Of a stretch of DNA of 64,000 bases, positions 1-10,886 are shown one piece after another. Numbering within the stretch: position 1 is the first letter of the stretch; each line of letters opens with the position of its first letter. This DNA comes from Oscheius onirici (taxonomy: Eukaryota > Nematoda > Chromadorea > Rhabditida > Rhabditidae). A model generated the notes under the pieces. It was not told the origin of the DNA, did no database searches, and was given only the letters and a program-made list of their open reading frames with translations. Position numbers and translations under genes: made by a program. The stretch covers positions 2,170,001 through 2,234,000 of the forward strand of contig OW051472.1 of the NCBI GenBank assembly GCA_932521025.1, given 5' to 3'.

Positions 1-479
1 GTAGAGTCAGTAAAGTTACATCGATAGCCAAATTTTCAGACCGATTGGGTGAAAAATAAGAGCGCAAATCGCATACAAAGGACGCCGGACGTTTTGGAAA
101 CAGAACATTTTGGCTAACTTTTTTTCGTCGATTAAATTTCTTGAAAATATGTTTCTAGGGGTAACTTTTTACGCTGAATCCGATAGGATTGGCCCCGAAG
201 CCTGAAAAATTTGTTGACGGTGAGAACTAGTCCAAGTCGAACATTTTTTGTAGTTTCTGCCAATTCAAACCGACGAATCACTGTTTGAACTAGCCACGAC
301 AATATATCCTAGAAGTGAAGTAAACTTTTCATCTAAAAACCAGCAGCTGAAATTCAGAATGTCTTGTTTTTCAAAAGAAAATCCAATTCCTCATTGATAC
401 AAAAATTGAACATTCTGTCAAGTAAGCCCGCCAGTCTTCTAACCCCTCAATTGAAACTCAAAAAATGCACAAATTTCAG

Positions 480-2153
480 ACGAACGCTTCAACATGCGCG
501 AAGAGATTCCCCTCCTGGAATTTGTCAACTTTACCACCCTTCCACTGTCCGGCTACGTTCTGAGCCTGATTCTGGGCTTTTCTCTCTCCATCCTCTTCTT
601 CATCGACCAGAACATTTCGGCAGCTATTGTCAACAATCCGCAGAACAAGCTCAAAAAGGGCTCCAGCGACAATTTAGACATTTTCGTCGTGGCCATTTTG
701 AATATTTTCCTGTCAGTTTTGGGACTTCCATGGATGCACGGAGGACTGCCACACTCGCCGCTTCATGTCAGAGCTCTGGCGGATATTGAGGAGCATGTGC
801 ATCAGGGGCATGTCCAGGAAGTGTGAGTTTTTCTTATGTTATTGAGCATGATACTACCGACCTTTTAAAAAAGTTAGGGGTTTATGGAGCTACTGAAACG
901 CGAAAGAAATTCGGACAATTGCAATTTTATGAAAGGGAAAAAAGCTTTGATTTTTGCTGCAGGCTAAAAGCATCTCTTGACAACTTCCAGAGGTTAGGGA
1001 TATATGGAATGAAACATGTTATGAACCATATGGTTGATAAGAACAGCTCTCGCGTTGCAACCAGCATCTATTGCGCGTTTGGTTTCCAGTTGGCTTGGTG
1101 CGGCGCGCTGAAAACTGAAAATCGCGATATTTCACTACCTAACTCTATGCTGAAGAAATATTGGCTGTTCGATAACGTAACGTTTGTAACGTTACAGACT
1201 TATAGAACTGGTGAAACCTGCTAAAATTGAATCGTTGTTCCTTCGAACAGTTTAATTTTTAGACAGTTCCAAGAGATTTCTTTTTTGGTGAAAAGTATGC
1301 TGATATTATTGAACTCGCAATGGATGTAGAAGTATTCAGAACTGCGCTGCGGCGTGAGGCGGCCAGGTTGGACATTGCGGCGGGCTAAAAAAATTCATTT
1401 CGCATTTTTTTTCTGATTTTTTTGTTTCCAAATACGTCCCTCGATTAGATTTAGTTTTGTCATCAGAAAAATTGAAAGAAAATCGAAAACTGACAATGAA
1501 AATCGAAGAAACCTGCTATTTTTATCTAATTTCGTCAAAAAACCAGTGCAGCGCAGCTCAGCGCAACTCAGACCGCAGCGCAGCTCAACAACCCAGAATC
1601 AACAAACTAAGATCTAACATTTATATAAAGAGTCGTAGAAACACAAAGGTTTTTGATCAAATTCAGATTGTGGAAAATCAAATTTGGTCAACTTCAGATT
1701 GTTATTCAGATTGAGAGAAAATGGCAAAAAAGACCCGTTTTCAGAATAACCAACGTTCGAGAGACCCGCCTGGCTGCTCTGATAGCCCACGTTTTCATTC
1801 TTCTCACCTCTTTTTTCCTCCTTCCCTATCCTCTCCAGTACATTCCTACAGCCGTACTCTACGGTCTTTTCCTCTATATGGCTGTAACTTCCTTGATTGG
1901 GAACGAAATGTTCGAGAGGGTTCTACTCTTCTTCACTGAACAGGTGAGAGGCAGAGAGTTACAGACAGTAACTCTTTTTTCAGCAAGCCTACCCTCCGAC
2001 CCACTATATCAGACGGGTTCCGCAACGAAAAGTTCACATCTTCACTGCCAGTCAGATCGTCCAGCTGGCCATCTTGTGTGCCTTTGGCTTTACACCGTAT
2101 CCCTTCATGAAAATGGTCTTTCCAATCGTTTTTGTCAGTTTTTTGCCCATCAG
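480..2153 (+). CDS. SLC4-family bicarbonate/anion transporter, internal exons (partial)
   Basis: Three exons join in phase: 480-822, 1745-1943 and 1984-2153. They encode part of the SLC4 membrane domain. Diagnostic stretches are [58 protein letters not shown] and [12 protein letters not shown], followed by a hydrophobic helix ending in FLPIR. The family exchanges or cotransports bicarbonate and related anions across the plasma membrane; these motifs read closer to the SLC4A11/nematode abts branch than to vertebrate AE1, but that is memory only. The exon at 480 opens inside a codon after an AATTTCAG acceptor, so earlier exons lie left of the window. The donor at 2154 (GTGAGT) leaves phase 2, and I find no matching exon for the remaining C-terminus in the next several kb. 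The gene may use a long intron or be truncated. Family call very sure; completeness unknown. Confidence 0.9.
1360..1545 (+). repeat. Half copy of the palindromic element found at 35779-36176
   Basis: Lies in the SLC4 intron. From GGCCAGGTTGGAC through GGCGGGCTAAAAAAATTC, the ACGTCCC-CGATTAGATTTAG block and the GAAAATCGAAGAAA block, it follows one arm and the centre of the 35.8-36.2 kb element almost base for base. The second arm is missing. It is flanked by CTGCGCTGCGG (about 1342) and its inverse CCGCAGCGCAG (about 1574), which may be a larger host element. Confidence 0.8.
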
Positions 2154-2963
2154 GTGAGTCGTGTTTTTTACAATAACATGTTTCACAAGGAAGATATCGG
2201 GTCCACCAGTTTTGACTTTACAGTTTTCCATTGGTCTCAACAACGAAAAAAGTGATTATTTTGTAGAAGTAGTATTCTAGAAATAACCTTTCTTTGAAAA
2301 AGTCGATAAAATTACTTCGAAGTGATGGTTACAGTCAGGGTTGACATGTAAGAAGTTTCTGAAGAGTACTACGCTCAAGTTTTGACCGAGGCCACGAGAT
2401 TTATCGCGACAAGTTGCAAATTGTAACGGATTAGATAGCAAGTCACTTCTGTACTTGGAGTTGAAACAATAGTTCGCTTCTATTGTTGCAGGGGGTAGCG
2501 AGTAAGAACGAAAAGATAGACAGGGTGAGGATCAAAGAGAGACACGTTGGAGATAAAATTGGAGAGGCTGTATGTAAAGAACCGACAAATGATAATGACA
2601 GAACGACGCCGCCACTGTCTGGCCAACTAGAATATGCTGTCCACTTCAAATTTAGCAGCGTATCTTGGAAACATTTCACGAATGAAAACAGTACGGTTAC
2701 GGTAAGATTTCAATAACTACGGTCCAAATTTTTACAGCACTACAGAACAATATATCGCGTAAGAAACTGATCTGAAAGCTAAACCCAACATTTGAATCAT
2801 ATTTCTTTTTCCCAGGCCTTTTGCAAATCATTGAGTTTACAGATGTCTTCTCCTTCCCTATCTCATAGAAAACAAGTACCTTGAAGCATTGGACAGTCGT
2901 CACAGATAAATTTTTTGTTTTACTGTTTAGATAAATAAAGCGTTGAATTTATGCAATACTTAT
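2154..2963. other. Non-coding stretch after the last visible SLC4 exon
   Basis: I see no exon that continues the SLC4 reading frame in the required phase. Candidate acceptors near 2265, 2490, 2736 and 2815 all run quickly into stops. Short open frames at 2443-2716 on both strands lack family resemblance or good splice contexts. It is therefore either intron or intergenic. Confidence 0.5.
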
Positions 2964-3427
2964 CAGGGTTGGGCGAGCAGCGATTTTTGTGCGAGCGCGA
3001 GCGCGAGCAGACCTCTCAATTTTAGCGCGAGCGCGAGCATGAGCAGATTTTTTGCTCGCATGCGAGTGCGAGCGCGAGTGCGAGCACTTTCCCAAATATA
3101 AAAATTGGACTTTTTCGATTTTTATCAATCATTTTCGATATTTTTTTATCTTATTTTCATTTATTATTGTAGAATATCCTATTTGGAATGTTTTGATACG
3201 AAAACGACCGAAAAAAAATCGGAAAAAAATATAAAAATCGAAAAAGGATAAGCAAAATTAGAGACATTTTTCAAAATCTACCGCGTTTTTATCAGATCGG
3301 TGTGGGACTCACTGCTCGCAGTTTGCTCGCGAGCGCGAGCATTTTCAAATTTTGTGCTTGCATGCGAGCGCTCGCACTATTAGCTGCTTGCGGTGCGACC
3401 GCGAGCGCGAGCGCTCGCCCAACCCTG
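2964..3427. mobile_element. hAT-like MITE with 8-bp target-site duplication
   Basis: The element begins CAGGGTTGGGCGAGC and ends with its inverse GCTCGCCCAACCCTG. It is flanked by identical 8-bp copies of ATACTTAT (2956-2963 and 3428-3435). An 8-bp duplication and CAGGG-type ends are characteristic of hAT transposons. No transposase is encoded. Subterminal regions on both sides are runs of GCGAGC/GCTCGC units; the middle is AT-rich. The 60-residue open frame inside (about 3052-3234) is a by-product of the repeats. Confidence 0.85.
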
Positions 3428-3961
3428 ATACTTATAGACACCTCCACATCGACCTTATAGACAAAATAATATTTTTCATTATTTTTTTACCCTGTATATT
3501 GCTACAAAAACTGAGAATATAGCTGTTTTGAACCCCGTGAACACGACCGTGAACTCGAGAAAGTCTCGACATGTTATATTTTGTCAGGCAATGCAGCATT
3601 GGGGTGAAGAAAGCTGACGCTAGCTTCACAATGGTGCCTTTAGCCCCGTGACAGGAGACTTTAGCCCCGCGACACCGTTTCCGGTTTTGCGGGACTAAAG
3701 TCAACTACCCGAAATTATCTTCTCAGCATGATACATCAGCTGTGAAACATATTTTTGTTGACATTCCGTCCCCTTGAGACTCGTTTTTGTTTCACATTCT
3801 GGCTTTCTATGTGATGTTACTCGGAATGTTTAGTGCTTGGTCTATTCGTTCAATTTTCGTCATGATGATTCCAAATTTTTCCCTAATTTTAATTGCTTTT
3901 TACACTTTCTAATTGTGTTTGTCGAACTCACAAGGTAAAACAACGCCCAGAATATATCTCC

Positions 3962-4145
3962 CCACGGGGCTGACTCGCTAAAAATGTTCGATTGGAAAAA
4001 AGGTCACTTTGCAAAAATCTTAGCTGAGTATCAAATGTTTACTCTTTATATCAATTTGGCACAAACATTGAATACTCAGTCAAGATTTTTGCACAGTGAC
4101 CATCTTCAAATCGAACATTTTCGCCGCGAGGCAGCCCCGTTTTAG
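3962..4145. repeat. Imperfect palindromic (foldback) repeat
   Basis: Two arms of roughly 80 bases are inverted copies. Both contain CGGGGCTG, AAATGTTCGAT, GGTCACT and GCAAAAATCTT in the same order, with scattered mismatches. The arms meet near 4050. A fragment with GGTCACTTGGCAAAAATCTT recurs at about 7577-7600, so it is probably a dispersed MITE family. I do not see a clear target-site duplication. Confidence 0.7.
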
Positions 4146-4422
4146 GGCTTCTACTTCATACCAACGTGAAAATTGGTTTCGGCACTCTTTACTCCAGTTT
4201 CCTTGTGTTATAAAACAAAAACGATCTACAAAACTACAACAATTCCTTTTTGAACCGACAAAAGTTAGCTACTGAATAGTTCACTGAAAGTGTCAAACAT
4301 TGTTCCCTCTTTTTTTACACTTTCTCCTGTGTAGAAAATGAGACAGAACTCGTCCATTTGAGGTTTGAACATGAGGGAAAAATTGGTACCACGGAAACTG
4401 AAGCTCCATTATTTAGCACATC

Positions 4423-4792
4423 GTGACCGCGAAATCTAAGAGATTCTCGCGCAAAGTTTTTGTCAAAATGGACTATTCTTTGATCACTGGCAGTACAGAG
4501 GAACAGAGGGATTTGGAGGAACCTAGAAATATCAAACAGTTTTTGAATTTATCCCAGAATGAAACATTTGAATTTCATAACTTTCCACTGAGCTCTGACT
4601 CTGGCACCAGTGAAAAAATTTTACGTTTTCACTGCGAGATAGCCCCTGGCAAGGTACTACCCCAATTTTTCAAATATATTCATTCAGTTTTTTTACAAGA
4701 CTGCGAGTTGACTCAAGCACTTTCAGCAATCTCAATGTGTAGTTCTTCTGCCGGTGAAACGTGAACTTTTCGAGGAACAAAGAGCCGTTTGA
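4423..4792 (+). CDS. Possible small two-exon gene, unknown product
   Basis: An open frame from ATG 4423 (or ATG 4468) runs to AAG|GTACTA at 4653. After a 73-base intron ending TTTCAG, it continues in phase at 4727 to a TGA at 4790-4792, giving 98 or 83 residues. The product is hydrophilic and acidic in the middle (EEQRDLEEPRN) and ends in a basic-acidic tail. I recognise no domain, there is no clear promoter, and the area is rich in repeats. It could be chance. Confidence 0.25.
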
Positions 4793-5666
4793 CATTGTAG
4801 AGAGGCTGTCGCAGCTCGGAGTAAATGAAGAAGATGGACATACTGAAAAAAAAATGGAAATTATCATATCGTTTTTCACATGGGATCGCAATCAAATTCC
4901 CCAAAAAGGAATTCCCGATATTTGTCGAGAGCGTGAAGCATATTTTGGTTTTGACACAAGGAGTTCGCACCATTGGCAGTAATGTAGAAAGCTTTTTCTT
5001 ATAGAATTCGCGAAACATTCAAATTTCTGCACTTTCAGTATTTACTGCAAAAAAAAGTTATAGAATCTGATTTTTCTGGAAAAGGAACAGAACAATCTGC
5101 TTTATGTTCTGGTCCGAACAACATCAAAATGTTGTTTTGTCATAAATGTCACACAACAGCCTTTTATACCACTTTTTTTTTTTTTTACTCTGAACACATG
5201 TAAACGTTGCGAGTAGTGCAGAACGCTATCTAGGTCACACTACCTGAAAAGTCTCTATTATATATAAACGTTGAAACAACCCAAAAATTAGTGAAAAATA
5301 AAGGCTCATTGATTGCACTACAAAATATTGACAAAACGAATTCTGTCTATACCGAAAAGGTGAAACCCAACAAAATTAGAGAAAGCGTAAAATGGTGAAA
5401 CTGCTTCCCTGTTTTTACCCAAACTTCTCATTAAAAACTAGGTTAGATCCTATGGATATTCTTCTTCTCTCCGAATTGCCGAACATTTAGCTTGAACATG
5501 GAAAGAGAAGTTTTTGACAGTCGCGAATCAAAACATGGTCCTCAGACTCAATATATTGAACAAGTGAAATATAATAAGAAACCAAAAAAAACAGAGGACA
5601 TGAACCCCAAGGTCACTTCAAAGATTCCGTATTAGTGTGAAAATGAACCAAAAATTGAGTACTTAC
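4793..5666. other. No supported gene
   Basis: Open frames here overlap one another on both strands and show no family signal. The interval presumably holds the last exon or 3' UTR of the Srx-type gene just to its right, since that gene's last recognised exon still ends in a GTAAGT donor at 5666-5661. I could not place the exon with confidence. Confidence 0.4.
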
Positions 5667-8654
5667 CCATCCAGACAGAGATACAGTCCCCAAGTGAACG
5701 TAGTCAGCCAGAAGAGGCTGACTTTGTCCGTAGTGAAGAGAGTACCAATGTGGAAGCACAATAACATGACCAAGTACATCAGAGCAGCTACCATTGCCTG
5801 AAAATGGTATGTTTTTGTTCATTTGTTGAGCTTGAAAGCGTTAAAATTCAGTGGGAACCCAACGTGAGCGCCTGAAAGGTTTTGTTTCACAATTTATACT
5901 AAACAGACTCGAGACCTGGACATTTCAATTCTTCTGCCTGGGTGAAAAGAACAAAAAAACTGAGCATAAAAGTTTGGTTGATCATTTTTTTGTCCAGATC
6001 TAAGTTTCTTTTTCATAAAAGATCGTAGATCGTCGCCGTAAAAATCGTAGATTCTTTGATCCTAGTACGCCACTCAAGAAATATTATTGTGCTTCAAAGG
6101 CTGTGCTGATGGTATTTTGAAGTTTTTCGAGTTCCCGTAAGTTTTTTTTTGCTAGAACAAAAACGATCATTCATCTTTTTTTTGCTAAAACATAAACGAT
6201 CATTCTAGATAGGAAAAATGTCAATACATCTGTCAGTAATTTCGATTTTGAGAAACTAAGAGCGCGGGACAATTTTTTAGTTCCAGCTAAAAACAATAAG
6301 TTGGGCTGTTTTTTTCTAACAAGAGTAAACATAAAAGTGCGCACTTTTTTTGCCCTCAGCAGATGCTTCTTCAACATAAGGTTATTTCAAATTTTACACA
6401 CTTTAGTTTCATCAATAATTCAAAGGCTGCCTAACAGATAAAAATTCGATTCCGCGTACTCCAGAAAGCGAAATATAGTTGCCTACATCCAAAATGGCCA
6501 GGTCTTTCAGCTTTTCTGTAATTTTTCTCGAACATATAACGTTTCTCACCCCACTAATCTTGAACTGGAATAGGTAGAAAACTTGATCATACCTGTGTAA
6601 AAAGAGTCCTCTCCTTGCTGAAAGTATCGATTTTTGAGTTCCTTCCATCTCTATTCCTTCTCTTAAAAAATGGTCACTTTTATTGATTTTCAGCGATACC
6701 TTGTACAAGTAGACCAGTTTCACCAGCGTCACGAGATCCAGAAGGAAGGCACAGATTGCTGTGGCTCCATTGTAGGCGAAATCTTGCAAAATTGAAACAA
6801 AGAATCCACAATCTGTCTGTTCAAACGTAAAGTGTAGGTTTACGCCGAGGAAGGTGAAAGTGCAGTCGTCTGGAAAACAGTGTGTAAGGGGGAAAATCTG
6901 ATAAACAAGTAGAAAAAGAGCAAACGTTTCTACTGGAATTTAGCTTCAAATTATTTTTTTATGTCGAAATTTATGCTCCCTCCTGATAGTACTTTGAGAT
7001 TTTGTCTCCTAAGAAAATATCTTGTCCCGAATAAACTTTTGGATTGTACCAACACGACAGTTTCAGAGATTAAATTCATATTTTCAAGCAGCAGTCGCGC
7101 AACTAGCAGTGTTTTACTGTTTTTGAACATATATACTCCCAGTGAAACAGAAAAACTTACTGATCAAGTAGACTCCGCATTGAAATAGAGCCAAGATCCA
7201 GCTGGCAATAACATATAAGAGACCTTTTCTGTTCGTGAAGAGACTGGAATACCTAGAAATTAACCGTATTCAGCTCAGAAAACAAGTCAAACCTCAGTGG
7301 AAAGAACACGGCGCAGAATCTATTAGCCGTCATGAGACACATTGCATAGTGACCGGTGAATTGGAAGGCTAGGGCAAAGTAGCCGACGTAGATGGCAACA
7401 TAGTCAGGGACGAGGTGATTCCTGAAGTTTTCTGACAGTTTATGCGGGAAAATTGGTTGTTTTTGATCATTCGATTCGATAATTTTGAAGGTTATATGGT
7501 CTGGATGAGGCACAATAAAGTTCCAATGTATGGTAATATAAAAGGGGCTGACAGATTTGAAAAAAAAGGTTTTAAAAAGGTCACTTGGCAAAAATCTTGG
7601 CGGTTTGAACGATTGCTTATGGTATAGTTTTGTTTTTCAACAAGAAAAGACAACGTAGTGAACATCCTGTGAACTTGACTGTTATCAGGCTTCGGTAAAA
7701 CCAATAAAAGGAAAGAAAAAGTGAACTGAATACATTCATCACATATGGACATACGTTCTTCATCGTATGCAGTAGTATTGTGTTCTTGCCATAGTTTAAA
7801 ACACCCTTTTTTCAATTTTTCTATTGGAAACTTGGAGCAAATGAACTCTTTCGCCTTTCCTTCCTAAAGCTTCCGAGTGAAACCACGAAAATGTAAAAAC
7901 AAAACGCATGAAAAAATGATCGTAACTAGAAAAACTTTTTGTCTCTTTTCGTTTTTGGTGAGCTTATTACTGGAAATCGTTCATTACAAACTTTTGTGTC
8001 GTAGGGCTCATCCAGCAAGAACGTTTCTAGTTTCGTTCGAAAACGAAGCATTCGAAATACAAGAAAACTCTCTGAAAACATTGCGTTCATAACACAAATA
8101 ACGACCCTCATCCCGTAAAAATAAAGTAAAAAAACTTTGATGGGAATTCTACTAGAGGTCTACTTTACATACTTTTTCGAAGATTTCTAATTCGATTTCC
8201 GATGATTATAAGCAAATGCTCAATCGGTTTCCCTATCAAACGGTCTGTTTGAAACATTAGAAATTCTAAAAGGTATGAAGGCAAAAGCACTTTTTCAGCG
8301 GGAACAATGCCATAGGTATGCTTTTTCTCAGTACGTTTGCTCAACAAAGCGAATACACTACGTGTTTCTTCCTTTTACGATTCCATTGAAACATTCAGAA
8401 TGCAAAAAAAAAACTACCACTGTATTTCCACAGTAACTGGTCCCAGAAGAATCAACAGCAGTCCCAGATGAGAGCAAATTTGTGACAGGGAGAAGAATCC
8501 AAAGGCGTTACGGAAAGATGCTTTTGCCAGGACGAATCCCATCAAGTAGAGCATCACAATTGTGCCGAAAAGACCCGTCTAGATCACTATTCAAGAACAA
8601 AAAATAAATAAATAGTACCCAGAAAGTAACAGCTGCCAAAGAATGAATTTCCAT
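5667..8654 (-). CDS. Srx-type seven-transmembrane chemoreceptor
   Basis: Exons read on the minus strand: 8654-8619, 8578-8418, 7421-7293, 7252-7161, 6869 to about 6548, and 5797-5667. The first four junctions are in phase. The start MEIHSLAAVTFW runs straight into TM1. Landmarks of nematode Srx receptors follow: SFRNAFGFFSLSQ in TM2, MTANRFCAVFFPLR with the NR motif after TM3, an extracellular segment with two cysteines before TM5 (DCTFTF...TDCGFF), LDLVTLVKL in TM5, and TTFTWGLYLCLDG at TM7. Such receptors sense odorants in the membranes of sensory neuron cilia. The join between the fifth exon and the TM6-TM7 exon is uncertain, because the canonical RR..E..F.Q segment reads RRGLFLHR. The tail after CLDG was not found, so a decayed gene is possible. 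Confidence 0.75.
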
Positions 8655-8701
8655 AACGTTCTAGAAGTCTCCTGTGGGGGATTGTGACTCGGTGCATTCA
8701 C

Positions 8702-9420
8702 CATCTAATTGACGACTATTGTATTAGGAAAGGAGGAGGGAGAAAGAGTAGAAATCAGCTGAATCTGGCCAGACGAGTATGGTTCTATTGAAGGCATGGA
8801 GGAACATAGATCATGAGGTCATTTCTGGGGCTTTGAATTTTAGTCTTTTGTTCCTCAATATAACCCGAAGAAGCCAGTAACACGAGACAATTCCATCTTG
8901 TTTATGCTATTAGTGAAACATGGAAAAAAGGAAAATAAGAACGATTGAGAGTTTTGAACACATCTGTTTTGCGCTGATTTCCGTGAGTAAAAAAAGAAGT
9001 AGATGGGATCTTGGGTCTACAGTTCTGATTCCAAGCATATATCAGTAACTAACAAAGGTTGTGTTATTTCTTTAGCTAAACATTGAAACACTAGCACAGG
9101 AAATTGGGAAAGTAGTGGGAGAAGAGGGTTTCCCTTTGTGTGTTTTCTGAATCTTGTCCTTTTTTCAAATGAGACAAATAGTTGGCGGATTCCTCACCCA
9201 ACAGTACAACAGGGGTTCATAACTAGTAGTAGTTTTGAGAAAAAAAAACTGGTACTGTAGTTGTTCGTATCCTAATTGACGACTATTGTATTAAGGAAAG
9301 CGACGGGGGAGAAAGGAGAGGAATCAGCTGACTCTTTTGGCTAGATGAGATAGGTTCCATTGACGGGAGCAGGAAAATAGAGTTTGAGGTCATTTCTTGG
9401 GACTTTGAATTTTGGTTTTT
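8702..9420. repeat. Pair of diverged direct repeats (8702-8880 and 9272-9425)
   Basis: Both copies start CTAATTGACGACTATTGTAT, continue through purine-rich GGAGAAAG and AATCAGCTGA blocks, and end in GAGGTCATTTCT followed by GGG(A)CTTTGAATTTT. Order and spacing are kept with moderate divergence. The first copy lies just upstream of the Srx-type start codon. Confidence 0.7.
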
Positions 9421-9704
9421 TGGCCTACCTATTTTACCGATTCGAAGAGAATGCAAATGTAAAGGGAAAGTATGTAAAAGGGATTGAGCTGTACATATAC
9501 AAATGGTAAAGCAAGAAAAGTACGAGACTGTCTGAAAGTAAATTTTGATTTTTGAACAATGACACAGGGCTAATAACTTACTGCTGACTCCAATCTTCTT
9601 TGGGTAAACACTGAAGCAAAAAAATATTTAGACTGGAAAAGTTTCTAGAAGATCAAAAATATCCTATCAATAAAAATCTCGGTATCCTTACAAATGAAGA
9701 TTTG

Positions 9705-10450
9705 ACCTACAAAGTTGGCAACGCCCTTCCAGGGCTAAAGTAGAAATTCATGACTTCGCTCTCTCACGAAACCCCAGTCGTGATTTCCCTTTTATTTCTC
9801 CTTTGTTACTCTCCTCCAGTCACTCTTCCTGGCCCTCCAAAGAAACTACCGAAATTATATTTGAACCCACTCCCTCGCAAGCCTAATTTCAAACTGTAGG
9901 ACCTGAACAGCTCGCCCGGCCCGTTCCTAGCTTTAGTGAGTCTCAGTCCTACTGTCCCTTCTCTCCTTGTCACTCTGCTCCAGTCACCCCCTGTCCCTCC
10001 AAAGAAACTATCAGTTAGAACCCTTCGTGCACTTGCTTTTCCTGTCACGACTTGTTAAAAACTAATCTGCGCACAAAGCTCCCCTCCTTATCCTCAATTA
10101 GAGCTTCAGACAAACACACAAACACACACAGAGAGACTTGGGAGCAATTTAAAATAGACAAGTTGTGCTACGACCCTCCGGGGCTAAGTGACTTCCTTTT
10201 GTCCTTTTCAAAACAGTTAACAGTTTGCTGTTTGATCTCTCTCCAGATCAATTAATAGACAAAGGTAGCTTAAATACTGTACACGAAGCAAAAAGACAAT
10301 CTGCAAGGTCTGAAAGTACAGAGACAGATCTCTGTCCCTCTGTCCCTCTTTCTCGTATTCCTGTCCGTGCTCCTGTTCTCCCCTATCCCTGTTCTCCAGT
10401 TGTGATATCACCCCGTTGGGGCTAAAGTAAAAGTAGAAACCCCCTTGAAC
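9705..10450. repeat. Dispersed pyrimidine-rich repeat, left-hand copy
   Basis: Begins near ACAAAGTTGGCAACGCCCTT and contains TGTCACTCTGCTCCAGTCAC, CTTGCTTTTCCTGTC, GACTTGTTAAAAACTAAT and CTCCTTATCCTCAATTAGAG. The same blocks in the same order occur at 57091-57820 inside msh-6. A further diverged unit continues to about 10680. The AGCTTAAATACTGTACACGA block at about 10268 recurs at about 44644. Confidence 0.85.
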
Positions 10451-10886
10451 GCTTTCCCGTATTCCTAACCCGCACTTGATTCTCTACTGTCTGGAAACTA
10501 TCCCCAGTCGAAAATAATCCAAGTCCACACACTTGCTAATTGACTTGTCTAAACTTGTTACACTAACTCCTTTCCCCCTAATTGTGCGCACAAATTGCTT
10601 CATTTTGATTGCCAATTAAAGCTTCCGACAGACAGACACACACACAGAGACCTGGGAGTAATATTAAGTGGATTTATCAGCTGTTCAGTAACTCCACTCC
10701 CAGCTTCGCTATTAGTGTACGAGACAAAAAAACCAACCATTTCTAATCGTAAGTGACCATTTCTAAGAGATGAACGAGCACAAAAAATCACCGAGTCAGG
10801 GAGCCCAGGGAACTTGTGCGCATGCTGAAACCGAACAAGCAATTAAAATACGCGAGGAAAATACATAAAACATGTCATAAAACTCT

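Noticed and set aside
3052-3234. Open frame with Cys-Glu-Arg repeats
   Set aside because: It is translation of the GCGAGC arrays of the hAT-like MITE.
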